A stretch of DNA of 64,000 nucleotides. Origin: Anabaena lutea FACHB-196 (lineage in GTDB: Bacteria; Cyanobacteriota; Cyanobacteriia; Cyanobacteriales; Nostocaceae). The translations under genes and the position numbers were made by a program. The notes beneath the pieces were generated by a model. It was not told the origin of the DNA, did not search any database, and worked only from the letters and a program-made list of their open reading frames with translations. Location of the stretch: the NCBI RefSeq assembly GCF_014698305.1, contig NZ_JACJST010000003.1, positions 1-64,000 on the forward strand, read 5' to 3'. Shown in pieces: positions 43,184 through 52,334 of the stretch (positions are counted from its first letter, which is position 1; every line of letters begins with the position of its first letter).

Positions 43184-43614
43184 AAACTTTTCTCTCCAGT
43201 GGATACTTGAATCAATTATCAGTTATCAGTTCTCAGAGAGAGTTAAAGAATAAACCTAACTCAAAAAAAGATCACTTACAGCAGAATTCAGTAGGGGTTT
43301 AGCAGTTCTAAACCCGTACAGGAGTAAAAACCCCTTGATACCCGATTGTTGGTTTAAATTTCCTACTTCCTGCAACCTGCAATCTGCTGTATCACTGATT
43401 TAATTCCGACTATTCTGATCCTATCTAGTTTTGGTCATTGCTAATTGGGTGATATCAAGTCCCCCTAATTGCTGTTCAAAAAACTCTCCCCATCCCCCTT
43501 TCTTCGTCTCTCCCCATCTCCCCATCTCCCTATCCCCCTTTCTCCGCGTCCCCGCGTCCCCCTGTCAGCCCTAATGATCAGTATTTAACCGTAGAGAATA
43601 TATCTTCTCAGTCC
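43184..43614. other. Gene-free stretch with hairpin and short tandem repeats
   Basis: No gene is visible. GGGTTTAG-CAGTT-CTAAACCC (43295-43315) is a perfect 8-bp stem. CTCCCCAT-type repeats and CGCGTCCC repeats occupy about 43485-43565. The ccsA promoter is expected at the left side. Confidence 0.55.
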
Positions 43615-45303
43615 CTATTTACCCACTTTCTTGAGTTCTAAAAAAATGTCATAGCGCTGACTACGACTATCATTAACCGCAGTCGTCACCCCAATATTCC
43701 GTGTCGCTGCGAGAAGTTTCTGTTGATTGGGAAACAAAGAATTGAGGGTAAAACTTTTAACAGTCCTGTCCACATCCAAGAAAAATTGACCCTTGGGTGG
43801 ATTAAGTTCTGTGGGGACTGTCTCTTGAAAAGAGAGATTACTAGCTAAAGAGTTATTAGGTTTGGGAAGAATTTTATCAGTAATGGGAGCGCCCAAGACA
43901 AAGAAAGCCACATCATCATCTAACCAGCCATGAGTAGCCGTTAAAGTTCCAAAAGGTGAAATCCAGTTGACAACAGGTTTACCCGCCACCTTAGCCCCTT
44001 GGATCTTAAATTGGAATTGATTTTGCATAGCCTCGTCTAGCTGTTTTAAGGAATTTTCCCCAGCTTGGCGTAGGTTTTGCCCACCATTGGCATTGCTTGC
44101 CTGTACCATAAATACTAAACCTGACCGAAAATTATCTGGTGAACCATCTTTGGGAGTATTGGGAATCACCGCCACAGAAAATTCTCCTTTCATCCAAGTC
44201 AGCAAATCTCGCTCTAAATCCAGATTTGTCAAAGACTTTACACCCTGTCGCACTTGTTCTGGCGAAATGGGTGATAAAGGATTTCTTTGAGAAGTAGAAA
44301 CATAGTCTCCCCAAAGCCGCTGTAAGTTACTCCCAGACAGCATCATTAAAGTTTCACTGGGAAGACGATTTTGCATTTTCCCAGCTTTATTCTCTACCGC
44401 CAACACCCGCTGACTATTAGGATTTAACCAAGAAACACCCTTTAAGCCTATTCCTTTGTCCTCTAAGATGACAGTTCCCGCTAAACCTTGGTTATTTTGA
44501 AGTTGAGCCAAAACCTGAGCAGGTAAAGGCCGATTCCTATCCGTAGCAGCTATTTTCGCAGCGGTGGGAATATTGACGTAAAACTGGGCAAAAGGTTGAT
44601 AACTGGAAGTTTTTGGGAAATTCTCAACAAAGCCGGCGCTTGTCGCTAGAGATACTTTAGTTTTGTAGGCATCAATTGTTCTTTCTGCGGCTTTAGGATT
44701 ATCGGTGATGACAAGAAACCGCTTATCTATTAATGCTGCTGAGAGATTTTCCCCAGCTTTTCCCTCAGTTTGTTTAATGGCGATTCCTTGATAAATCCTG
44801 TCAATCCATTTACCTTGTTTGAGCGGTTTAGGTTGTTCCAAGATACTATTGGCGATTTCTAGATTTTTGATTGGTAGCACCATTACCACTGATTGCTCAG
44901 AAGCCACTTCCGCATTAGTAGCTATTGGTTTAGGTGCAGGTTTTCCCACCGGGGGAGCCAGAATTGCAATGGTAACTTCATCACCTACCCAAGGTTGAAT
45001 ATCTTTCTGGAAATCGTAACCATTATTAGCCAGAAATCGTTGTTGCAATTGTACTAAATTCTTATCTAGTTCCGCTTGGGTTTCTGATGTCCCAAACTCC
45101 CGCAACTTCTGCCATTGTTTAGTATCCGTCGTCAAGGAAACTGCTAATAATGCATCTTGAGGAATAATATTTGCACCCACCGGCAAATCTCTAGATAATG
45201 GCTGTCCTTGAGTTAAGAACCAATATGCTACACTCCCCGCACCAATCAATAACCCAGCCGCTGAGAGTGTCAGCAGCAAAGACGGTTTCTTTTTTTTATT
45301 CAT
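43615..45303 (-). CDS. DUF3352 family membrane-anchored protein
   Basis: The 562-residue protein has one N-terminal transmembrane segment (about 8-30) and a large extracytoplasmic body with the DUF3352 features: IIPQDALLAVSLTTDTKQW (about 46-64), WVGDEVTIAIL (about 104-114), and later repeats such as FVLGAPI. These proteins are conserved in cyanobacteria; their role is unknown. The ATG at 45303 (MNKKKKPS) is chosen over a GTG 12 bp upstream. Confidence 0.83.
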   Translation of the reverse strand: MNKKKKPSLLLTLSAAGLLIGAGSVAYWFLTQGQPLSRDLPVGANIIPQDALLAVSLTTDTKQWQKLREFGTSETQAELDKNLVQLQQRFLANNGYDFQKDIQPWVGDEVTIAILAPPVGKPAPKPIATNAEVASEQSVVMVLPIKNLEIANSILEQPKPLKQGKWIDRIYQGIAIKQTEGKAGENLSAALIDKRFLVITDNPKAAERTIDAYKTKVSLATSAGFVENFPKTSSYQPFAQFYVNIPTAAKIAATDRNRPLPAQVLAQLQNNQGLAGTVILEDKGIGLKGVSWLNPNSQRVLAVENKAGKMQNRLPSETLMMLSGSNLQRLWGDYVSTSQRNPLSPISPEQVRQGVKSLTNLDLERDLLTWMKGEFSVAVIPNTPKDGSPDNFRSGLVFMVQASNANGGQNLRQAGENSLKQLDEAMQNQFQFKIQGAKVAGKPVVNWISPFGTLTATHGWLDDDVAFFVLGAPITDKILPKPNNSLASNLSFQETVPTELNPPKGQFFLDVDRTVKSFTLNSLFPNQQKLLAATRNIGVTTAVNDSRSQRYDIFLELKKVGK

Positions 45304-45403
45304 CACATCAAACACAAACCGTAGTTGTTAATAGTAACGCTATAGCGCCTTAGATACTATTGATAACTTCAGCACTGACTACAAAGTATTTTTTCTCCCT
45401 AAT

Positions 45404-46027
45404 TCAATCACCATTAGCACTCTTCTGTGTGTTTCCCAAATATTTGGTTAGATAAGGCGAAAATACTTCATAAATCAAGGTTAGAGGCTGTCCATGATGC
45501 CAAAACAAATAATGACGACCCCAGAAGGGGCCAACCTCATCAAAGCCTGACTCCAGCGCAGCTGAGTAACCACAGTAAATTCCTCGAATATCTCGATACA
45601 ACTCGGTGCGAATCTGAGCTAAACTCGCCCAAATTGGTAAGGAACGGTTTTGCAGATACTCATCTACATGACTCGCTTCCCACCATGAAGTAGCATATCC
45701 CAATCGCTGTCCAGAGGCAGTACGTAGCCACACCTGTCGGCGCAGTCTGGGACTGGGAACAACTTGAATTAAATCGGGAGCGTTATCTGGGTTTGTGCCA
45801 ATTAACGACATATCGATAACATCCACTTCTATAGGCTCACAAGTGAGTAATTGTAAGTGTCTGGTGGGGGAGCCATCACCCAAAAGTAGCAGTTGCCAAG
45901 CTGGCGCTAACTGAGTGTGAGACAAACCTTTTTGAATATCTTCTTCTTTACCTTGCCAAATCGGATTTAGCCTATGCCAAGCAGTTGGCAATGTCAAGTT
46001 ATTTGTTTGTGTAACAGTAGTAGTCAA
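45404..46027 (-). CDS. Chorismate lyase (Ycf21/DUF98 type)
   Basis: The 207-residue protein matches the DUF98 chorismate lyases that release 4-hydroxybenzoate for plastoquinone biosynthesis in cyanobacteria. Features: LGDGSPTRHLQLL (about 49-61), the PRLRRQVWLRTASGQRLGYATSW strand pair (key Arg residues about 93-97), and a C-terminal GRHYLFWHHGQPLTLIYEVFSP (key residues GRHYLF and IYEVF). It lies upstream of the DUF3352 gene, 100 bp apart. Confidence 0.87.
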   Translation of the reverse strand: MTTTVTQTNNLTLPTAWHRLNPIWQGKEEDIQKGLSHTQLAPAWQLLLLGDGSPTRHLQLLTCEPIEVDVIDMSLIGTNPDNAPDLIQVVPSPRLRRQVWLRTASGQRLGYATSWWEASHVDEYLQNRSLPIWASLAQIRTELYRDIRGIYCGYSAALESGFDEVGPFWGRHYLFWHHGQPLTLIYEVFSPYLTKYLGNTQKSANGD

Positions 46028-46064
46028 TTTTATTTACAAAACTTCACCTATCTCTATGAAAGCA

Positions 46065-46098
46065 CAAAAAACCCAGCGTCCCAAGGGGAATCTGGGTT
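46065..46098 (-). terminator. Terminator of tRNA-Leu
   Basis: On the minus strand AACCCAG...CTGGGTT (7-bp stem with an inner CCCC/GGGA pairing) is followed by a T-run. It lies about 55 bp downstream of the tRNA-Leu 3' end and before the chorismate lyase gene. Confidence 0.75.
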
Positions 46099-46153
46099 AG
46101 ATAAGCTGACAAATATATTATCAATCAGCAGTTGTTAATTAAGACCTAAAAAA

Positions 46154-46234
46154 TGCGGATGGCGAGACTCGAACTCGCAAGGCAAAGCCACACGCACCTC
46201 AAGCGTGCGCGTATACCAATTCCGCCACATCCGC
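46154..46234 (-). tRNA. tRNA-Leu (GAG anticodon)
   Basis: On the minus strand: acceptor GCGGATG pairs with CATCCGC, anticodon stem CACGC/GCGTG surrounds TTGAGGT giving anticodon GAG, a long class II variable arm follows, then the T-arm GCGAG-TTCGAGT-CTCGC. The discriminator is A. The 81-nt length suits tRNA-Leu. CCA is not encoded. Confidence 0.95.
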
Positions 46235-46305
46235 ACGGGTTGCCTAGATTTAGAATATAGCATAAAAAAGAGAATATCCCAAATATTTCCCAAATTTCTT
46301 TATTG

Positions 46306-46381
46306 GGATGATGGGGTGATGGGGTGATGGGGTGATGGGGTGATGGGGTGATGGGGTGATGGGGTGATGGGGTGATGGGGT
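46306..46381. repeat. GGGGTGAT octamer tandem repeat
   Basis: About nine perfect GGGGTGAT units follow tRNA-Leu on its 5' side. Similar octamers with a different unit (CTCCCCAT) occur at 57060-57110. Confidence 0.92.
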
Positions 46382-46531
46382 CACGCGGAGATGAGGAAAT
46401 GAGGATCAATAATTATCTACTGCCCCCTGCCCCCTGACAAAATTTGTGAGAATTTGCAGTAATGCGACAGCTTTATCTCAACGAGATGGGAGAGAATGTC
46501 AATCTACTGGTACTAATATCAAAGCTAGAAA

Positions 46532-47878
46532 ATGAAGTTTGACAAAATTTTAATTGCTAATCGGGGAGAAATAGCTCTTCGCATTCTCCGAGCTTGTGAA
46601 GAAATGGGAATTGCGACGGTTGCTATTCACTCCACTGTTGACCGGAACGCTCTCCACGTCCAACTTGCGGATGAGGCAGTTTGCATTGGCGAACCTGCCA
46701 GCAGTAAAAGTTATTTGAATATTCCCAATATTATTGCCGCCGCCTTGACGCGCAATGCCACGGCCATTCATCCTGGTTATGGCTTTTTAGCTGAAAATGC
46801 TCGGTTTGCAGAAATTTGTGCTGACCATCACATTGCCTTTATTGGCCCTAGTCCCGAAGCCATCCGGTTGATGGGGGATAAAGCCACGGCCAAAGAAACC
46901 ATGCAAAGAGCAGGAGTACCAACTGTACCGGGTAGCGATGGTTTGGTAGAATCTGAGCAAGAAGGTAAGAAAATCGCTGAAGATATCGGCTACCCTGTGA
47001 TGATCAAAGCCACCGCAGGTGGTGGTGGACGTGGTATGCGCCTTGTCCGCTCAGAAGAAGAGTTTGTCAAACTTTTTTTAGCAGCCCAAGGAGAAGCAGG
47101 AGCCGCTTTTGGTAATGCTGGCGTTTATATAGAAAAATTTATCGAACGTCCCCGCCACATTGAATTTCAAATCTTGGCAGATAACTATGGTAATGTCATC
47201 CACTTAGGCGAGAGAGATTGTTCAATTCAGCGTCGCAATCAAAAGCTACTGGAAGAAGCTCCTAGCCCTGCGCTCGACTCAGCCCTTCGGGAAAAAATGG
47301 GAGATGCTGCCGTCAAAGCAGCCCAATTCATCAACTACACTGGCGCAGGAACTATCGAGTTTCTTCTGGATAAATCCGGTAAATTCTATTTTATGGAAAT
47401 GAACACCCGGATACAAGTTGAGCATCCTGTCACAGAGATGATTACTGGTATAGACTTAGTGGTTGAACAAATCCGCATTGCCCAAGGTGAAAGACTGCAA
47501 CTGACTCAAGACCAAGTAGTTTTAAGGGGTCATGCCATTGAATGCCGGATTAACGCTGAAGATCCCGATCATGATTTTCGTCCCTCTCCTGGAAAGATTA
47601 GCGGCTATCTACCACCTGGAGGACCCGGCGTGCGGATTGATTCTCATGTATACACAGATTACCAAATTCCCCCTTATTATGACTCCCTGATTGGTAAGCT
47701 AATTGTGTGGGCCCCAGACCGCCCCACTGCCATTAACCGGATGAAACGCGCTTTGCGGGAATGTGCCATTACCGGACTACCCACTACCATCGGGTTTCAT
47801 CAAAAAATCATGGAAACTCCGCAGTTTTTGGAAGGCAATATTTACACCGATTTTGTCCAGGAAATGAAATTGCAGTAA
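46532..47878 (+). CDS. accC: Biotin carboxylase subunit of acetyl-CoA carboxylase
   Basis: AccC carboxylates biotin on the carrier protein using ATP and bicarbonate, the first half-reaction of fatty-acid synthesis. The 448-residue protein has the ATP-grasp fold: [18 protein letters not shown] (about 5-22), the glycine-rich [14 protein letters not shown] (about 159-172), the metal/bicarbonate site around [18 protein letters not shown] (about 287-304), and [13 protein letters not shown] (about 334-346). Length is standard. accB is not adjacent. Confidence 0.97.
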   Translation: MKFDKILIANRGEIALRILRACEEMGIATVAIHSTVDRNALHVQLADEAVCIGEPASSKSYLNIPNIIAAALTRNATAIHPGYGFLAENARFAEICADHHIAFIGPSPEAIRLMGDKATAKETMQRAGVPTVPGSDGLVESEQEGKKIAEDIGYPVMIKATAGGGGRGMRLVRSEEEFVKLFLAAQGEAGAAFGNAGVYIEKFIERPRHIEFQILADNYGNVIHLGERDCSIQRRNQKLLEEAPSPALDSALREKMGDAAVKAAQFINYTGAGTIEFLLDKSGKFYFMEMNTRIQVEHPVTEMITGIDLVVEQIRIAQGERLQLTQDQVVLRGHAIECRINAEDPDHDFRPSPGKISGYLPPGGPGVRIDSHVYTDYQIPPYYDSLIGKLIVWAPDRPTAINRMKRALRECAITGLPTTIGFHQKIMETPQFLEGNIYTDFVQEMKLQ

Positions 47879-48002
47879 TTGGGAAAATGGGGAGATGGAG
47901 ATTTATTAAGAAAACTGGGAGCAGCAGAGCGTCTAAGGGTCTGAATCCCGCCCTCTCCGCGTCTCCCCCTCTCCCCATTTCCCATCTCCTGCCTCCAATC
48001 AC

Positions 48003-48299
48003 CTAGTTCACACGAGACATCATGGTCAGTAATCCTTGCTGACCTAGTAAAATTTCTCGAATGAGGCTCAAAATAGCAACCCAAATAATGGGGGTAATAT
48101 CCACTCCGCCAATAGGTTGTACTAGCTTTCGCAATGGCACTAAAAAGGGTTCCGTTGGCCAAGCTATGAGATTAAAAGGCAAACGATTGAGATTCACTTG
48201 TGGATACCAAGTGAGAACGATACGGAAAATAAACAAAAATGTCATCACTCCCAAAACGGGTCCGAGAGTCCAAGAGGTCAGGTTAACACCAGTCATCAC
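48003..48299 (-). CDS. YGGT family membrane protein (Ycf19)
   Basis: The 98-residue protein has two transmembrane regions and the YGGT features: FLFIFRIVLTWYPQVNLN (about 21-38), then EPFLVPLRKLVQPIGGVDITPII (key residues P.R...PIGG.D..P). Family members help organise nucleoids or membrane insertion in chloroplasts and cyanobacteria. It converges with accC across a stretch of CTCCCC repeats. Confidence 0.93.
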   Translation of the reverse strand: MMTGVNLTSWTLGPVLGVMTFLFIFRIVLTWYPQVNLNRLPFNLIAWPTEPFLVPLRKLVQPIGGVDITPIIWVAILSLIREILLGQQGLLTMMSRVN

Positions 48300-48540
48300 T
48301 TTCAGCTACTATCTGTGAAGAAATCAAAAACTTGGGGTCTGCCAAAAAAGTTTAAGCTTTGTAAAGCATTCTCTCTCTCATTTTAACCAAATGCTGTCGT
48401 CTTACCTGAGATTGGTGTCTTTTTTGTCGAGCGATGAAGCTGATAATTGATAATTGATAACTGATAACTGATAATTGCTTCTCAAGAAAGTGATACAAGA
48501 TTAAAATTAGGATGAACAGTGTAAAAAAAGGTTGAGAACT

Positions 48541-48660
48541 ATGACACCCTCTTTAGCAAATTTTCTTTGGAGTCTGGTTTGGGGTACTGCAATTGTGGTT
48601 ATCCCTGCAACAGTTGGGCTGATTTTCATTAGCCAAAAAGATAAAATCCAACGTTTTTAA
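48541..48660 (+). CDS. psbX: Photosystem II protein X
   Basis: The 39-residue product has one transmembrane helix (about 9-30) and the tail FISQKDKIQRF. This fits PsbX, a small subunit near cytochrome b559 that influences quinone exchange at QB. AAGGTTGAGAACT precedes the ATG. It lies upstream of ycf66 on the same strand, a known cyanobacterial neighbourhood. Confidence 0.93.
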   Translation: MTPSLANFLWSLVWGTAIVVIPATVGLIFISQKDKIQRF

Positions 48661-48874
48661 TGCTTGGGGACTAGGGACTGGGGAATGGGGACTGGGAAAT
48701 TGATATTTCGTATCTGCTCCCCAGCACCTATGCCCTAATGATGCTAAAAAGCTTCAGAGCTTCTTTGCCAGATGCTTTGAAGCTTAATTTGAAGCTTAAA
48801 TATATGGTCAATAGTTTAGAGTAGTGATTTTAATTGTGACTCGCTAACATAGATTTGATATTGGGAAAACAGAA

Positions 48875-49783
48875 ATGATAAATTTTGGGCTGAATTCAGC
48901 TGGTGTTTTGGCTCAGGTTAATTTTGGGACGAACTCAGCCAGTATTCTAGGAATTTTCCTGGCTGTGGCTGGAGCAGCACTGTATTTTCTTCGCACTGTG
49001 CGTCCAGAACTTTCACGAGATCAAGATATCTTTTTTGCAGCAGTAGGCTTGCTGTGTGGTTTTATTCTAATCTTCCAAGGATGGCGGCTAGACCCAATTC
49101 TACAATTTGGTCAGTTGCTTTTAGTTGGTACTACTGTATTTTTTGCAGTTGAAAGTATTCGTCTACGGAGTATAGCGACTCAACAAGCTAAACGGAATAC
49201 GCCAATTGTGGACGATGAGCGCGAGGTCAGCAGAAAATATTCTTACTCTGAGCGGCGGAATTATCAAGCTGAGATGGATGCAGATTTGGAACCACTGCCT
49301 TATGAGGAGGAAGAACGTCCTCAACGTGCTAGGATTCGCGGTAGCAGAGATGAAGAATCCGGGCGTGATGATTATTATGAGGAGCAACCTCCCCGCCGTT
49401 CAGAACGCCGCAATAATCGGGAAAAACCAGAAACAGGCGAGACTAACCGTCGTCCCAGTTCTAGGCGTTCAGTCAGTCGCCCTACTGAAAGTTATGAAGA
49501 AGAAAATTGGGGTTCTGTTTCTAGGGGAGTTGATGATTGGGAAAGTCCACCAGAGGACGTAAAAAAAACACCCCGTCGTACTAATAACCGACCCCAGCGT
49601 CCAGAAAGTCGTGAGGATGATGTTGCTCCCAGACCAAGAAAGCGTCGTCCACCGACTGATTCTACTCCCCGCAGACAGAGGGATGATGATGAAGCAATTC
49701 CCACTGATTATGTGCCATACAACCCAATCGAAAAGCCAAGTGAGCGGCCAGATAATTCCAACGATTTTGATGACGACATTTAA
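48875..49783 (+). CDS. ycf66: Ycf66 family protein
   Basis: The 302-residue protein has a conserved N-terminal half with three hydrophobic helices (about 23-45, 52-70 and 76-92) that identify Ycf66, then a long charged, Arg/Glu/Pro-rich and probably disordered tail (about 105-302: RRNNREK, RPQRPESRE). Ycf66 is conserved in cyanobacteria and some plastids; its function is not established. It lies downstream of psbX, suggesting a photosynthesis-linked role. Confidence 0.9.
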   Translation: MINFGLNSAGVLAQVNFGTNSASILGIFLAVAGAALYFLRTVRPELSRDQDIFFAAVGLLCGFILIFQGWRLDPILQFGQLLLVGTTVFFAVESIRLRSIATQQAKRNTPIVDDEREVSRKYSYSERRNYQAEMDADLEPLPYEEEERPQRARIRGSRDEESGRDDYYEEQPPRRSERRNNREKPETGETNRRPSSRRSVSRPTESYEEENWGSVSRGVDDWESPPEDVKKTPRRTNNRPQRPESREDDVAPRPRKRRPPTDSTPRRQRDDDEAIPTDYVPYNPIEKPSERPDNSNDFDDDI

Positions 49784-49884
49784 AATATTTGGGGTGGTGA
49801 TTGTCTCGGAGGAGAGGGCTAAAAACTGGAGTCAAAATTTTAGCTAAATCTACTGAAAATTGTTTAAATTTAAGTAAAAAAGTA
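49784..49884. other. Intergenic spacer after ycf66
   Basis: No gene is seen. The AT-rich sequence leads into a recognisable promoter at 49885-49914. Confidence 0.45.
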
Positions 49885-49914
49885 TTGACAAAGGTAAATT
49901 AGTTAATCTAGGAT
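49885..49914 (+). promoter_or_regulatory. Sigma-70-type promoter
   Basis: TTGACA (49885-49890) is followed after 18 bp by TAGGAT (49909-49914). Transcription from here would cover the structured segment at 49920-50070 and then the lipoprotein gene at 50091. Confidence 0.5.
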
Positions 49915-49919
49915 GCCTT

Positions 49920-50070
49920 ATGGGCAATAACCAAGCCTTAAATTATGAGAATTCTAAGGTAGAGTAAGCTTCGTCCAAACCTAAAGCCTGTAGATTAAGT
50001 AAGTGCCGTCACTCTTAAAGTGAAGCAGGAAGCTAACTTCAAATCTTGAGGTAGATTTGAATAAGTTTAG
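49920..50070 (+). ncRNA. Orphan omega-RNA-like / IS605 right-end sequence
   Basis: The segment has AAGTGCCGTCACTCTTAAAG, then GAAGCAGGAAGC (50022-50033), then a perfect 9-bp hairpin TTCAAATCT/AGATTTGAA (50038-50061). A GAAGC(A/G)(A/G)GAAG motif followed by a hairpin is what I recall from TnpB guide RNAs of IS200/IS605 elements (ISDra2-like). No tnpB is nearby, and it has its own upstream promoter. It may be a remnant, a domesticated RNA, or the 5' leader of the lipoprotein gene. Confidence 0.5.
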
Positions 50071-50090
50071 TAAAGCGGAAAAAGTTTGAT

Positions 50091-50648
50091 GTGAAAATAT
50101 TTATATCTAGATTTTGGCTCCAACAACCAATTCATTGGAGCCTAATTTTTGGTTTGACAAGCTTACTTGTATCCTGTGGTGCTAATGATATTTCTTTAGG
50201 GCCTACTTCTCTGAATAGTCGCTATAAGGAGGAGCAACCTGCATTTAGTGGAAATGGTCGGTTTTTAGCTTTTGTATCCAATCGCAATGGTAGTCAGCAG
50301 TTGTTAGTGTACGACTTAGAAACCCAAGTTTTTATTCGTACACCGGGTTTAAACAGACGGGAAACAATTGCCGAAAGTCCTAGCCAGAGCTATACAGGTC
50401 GTTATATCTGTTATATTACCAGCGACCAAGGTAGGCCAGTGATAGCATTGTACGATCGCTCTATACAACAGTCACAAATCCTCACTCCTACCTATCGGGG
50501 TTGGATCAGAAATCCTTACATCAGTCCTGATGGACGTTACGTTGTGTTTGAATCTGCTAGTCGTGGACAGTGGGATATTGAAGTTTTAGATCGAGGTCCG
50601 ACTGTGGAGTTAGATATTCCCAATGGTGCAACTGTGAATAATTCGTAA
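50091..50648 (+). CDS. Short TolB-like propeller lipoprotein (1)
   Basis: The 185-residue protein starts at GTG, has a signal peptide and lipobox (LLVSC with Cys29), and then three TolB/WD40-like blades: FSGNGRFLAFVSNRNGSQQL (about 53-72), GRYICYITSDQGRPVIALYDR, and SPDGRYVVFESASRGQWDIE (about 145-164). A full propeller needs five to seven blades, so it may be partial or act as an oligomer. It resembles the next gene (50773). Probably periplasmic and envelope-linked; the exact role is unknown. Confidence 0.82.
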   Translation: MKIFISRFWLQQPIHWSLIFGLTSLLVSCGANDISLGPTSLNSRYKEEQPAFSGNGRFLAFVSNRNGSQQLLVYDLETQVFIRTPGLNRRETIAESPSQSYTGRYICYITSDQGRPVIALYDRSIQQSQILTPTYRGWIRNPYISPDGRYVVFESASRGQWDIEVLDRGPTVELDIPNGATVNNS

Positions 50649-50785
50649 TTCGTAATAATGCCGACCGCAGGCTACCGCCAACGTAATTCGTAATTGGGAA
50701 CAGGAATTATTGATTCTCCTGTGCCTCCCAATAACCAATGACTAATGACTAATGACTAATGACTAATGACTAATGACTAATGACA
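50640..50785. repeat. Dispersed AATTCGT module plus ATGACTA heptamer repeat
   Basis: The segment 50640-50697 matches, in inverse, part of the module at 30107-30160. At 50735-50785 there are about seven ACTAATG heptamers that run into the start codon of the next gene. Confidence 0.85.
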
Positions 50786-51303
50786 AATTATCTATTATTA
50801 TTTTATTTTTAAGCTCTAGTTTGTTGACTGGGTGTTTTGGCTACCCGCGTTTGTTAAGTTATCCATTTGATGCCGGTGGTCGGAGTCTCAATAGTCTGGC
50901 TTCAGAAGTAAATCCCCAAATTTCTGGGAGATATATTGTGTTTACGACTGACCGCAGGGGTAGCCAAGATGTCTATATGTTCGATACGGTGACTCGGAAT
51001 TTGGTGGACTTACCGGATTTGAATTCCTTTGATAGCATTGCAACTCATCCTTCAGTGACTCAAGATGGTCGTTATATTGTGTTTGTGGGGAGTCGTCAGG
51101 GGAGATCTGCGATTTTTCTCTATGACCGAGAAACTCGTCAATCACGGAATTTAACTGCTAATCTGCAAGCGGAAATCCGCAATCCTACAATTAGTGCTGA
51201 TGGGACTAGGATTGCTTTTGAGTTTAGTAATAATGGGCAATGGGATATTTTACTGTATGACCGTTCTGGACGACAGTTGAATATCCCACAAGAACCTAAA
51301 TAA
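50773..51303 (+). CDS. Short TolB-like propeller lipoprotein (2)
   Basis: The 176-residue protein is a paralogue of the preceding one: lipobox LLTGC with Cys21, then blades with ISGRYIVFTTDRRGSQDVYM (about 49-68), TQDGRYIVFVGSRQGRSAIF, and SADGTRIAFEFSNNGQWDIL (about 140-159). The ATG used lies inside a run of ATGACTA repeats, and the first three residues are repeat-derived. Like its neighbour, it is short for a complete propeller. It should be anchored in the envelope; the partner and function are unknown. Confidence 0.82.
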   Translation: MTNDKLSIIILFLSSSLLTGCFGYPRLLSYPFDAGGRSLNSLASEVNPQISGRYIVFTTDRRGSQDVYMFDTVTRNLVDLPDLNSFDSIATHPSVTQDGRYIVFVGSRQGRSAIFLYDRETRQSRNLTANLQAEIRNPTISADGTRIAFEFSNNGQWDILLYDRSGRQLNIPQEPK

Positions 51304-51335
51304 TTCGTAATTCGTAATTACTACCCAGTCCCCAG

Positions 51336-52334
51336 TCAGGATTCGGTTTTTTGGACGGATTCGATGAGCGATCGCACTTGTTGTGTCCCTGCTGATGGTT
51401 CAAACCAGAGGGGGAATTTACCCCGGACGAGCATTCGCAAGCCTAAAGGTGCAAGGCTGAGTAATCCTTTTAAATCGCGGAAGTAGTTACCAACTACTTG
51501 GATACCAAATTGACGTTCATCAATCCAACCACCTGCTTTCACTAACTCGATCAATACTTTGCGGTGACGAATGGAACGGCTATCACTGGCTTGTTTGCGA
51601 TCGAGAATTTCTTGTTTAATTTTGGTGATTTGTTCTAATGGTGCAACTTCCATTGGACAAACTGAATCGCAGTATAAACAGCGAGTACAACCCCAAACGC
51701 CTTTAGTACCTTCGTTATAGTTTTCTAAACGATTTTCAGTATCACAATCGCGGGAATCGGCTACCATGCGATATGCTTTGGCCAGAGCATGAGGTCCAAC
51801 AAAGTCGGAATTTACTTCACGGGCGTTGCATTCAGAGTAGCAAGCACCGCACATAATACAATTGCCGGTTTGATCGAGGAGCGATCGCTCTTGTGGTGTT
51901 TGCAAAAACTCTTTTTCTGGTACTTGTCGTGCTGCGGTACTCACATAAGGAGCAACAGCTTCTAAATTATTCCAAAAACTGCTCATATCCACGACCAAAT
52001 CCTTAATTACGGGCATATTACCCAAAGGAGCGATGGTGATTTCGTGAATGGTATGATCTTGGGTTTTAGATGATGAAATTTGTGGTAATCTAGCTAATTC
52101 ACTGCCAACATTTTCCTTACAAGCTAAAGCCGAACGTCCATTGATTCGCATCGCACAGCTACCACAAATGGTATTGCGGCAATTTTTGCGAAATGCTAAA
52201 GTTCCATCTTGTTCCCACTTAATCTGATTGAGGCAATCTAGGATTGTATTACCTGGTTCTACCTGCAAAGGATAAGTTTGCACAACAGGGACGGAATTTT
52301 GTTGCTGCCGAATAATCTTAAAAATAACTTCCAT
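51336..52334 (-). CDS. sdhB: Succinate dehydrogenase/fumarate reductase iron-sulfur subunit
   Basis: SdhB passes electrons from the flavoprotein to quinone. The 332-residue protein has the 2Fe-2S ferredoxin motif CRNTICGSCAMRINGRSALAC (key Cys residues about 56, 61, 64 and 76). It also has two 4Fe-4S/3Fe-4S motifs: CIMCGACYSEC (about 160-170) and CTRCLYCDSVCP (about 217-228). The start ATG at 52334 (MEVIFKIIRQ) is preferred over one 48 bp upstream. It is longer than E. coli SdhB because of a C-terminal extension of about 80 residues, as in other cyanobacteria. sdhA is not in the window. Confidence 0.92.
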   Translation of the reverse strand: MEVIFKIIRQQQNSVPVVQTYPLQVEPGNTILDCLNQIKWEQDGTLAFRKNCRNTICGSCAMRINGRSALACKENVGSELARLPQISSSKTQDHTIHEITIAPLGNMPVIKDLVVDMSSFWNNLEAVAPYVSTAARQVPEKEFLQTPQERSLLDQTGNCIMCGACYSECNAREVNSDFVGPHALAKAYRMVADSRDCDTENRLENYNEGTKGVWGCTRCLYCDSVCPMEVAPLEQITKIKQEILDRKQASDSRSIRHRKVLIELVKAGGWIDERQFGIQVVGNYFRDLKGLLSLAPLGLRMLVRGKFPLWFEPSAGTQQVRSLIESVQKTES

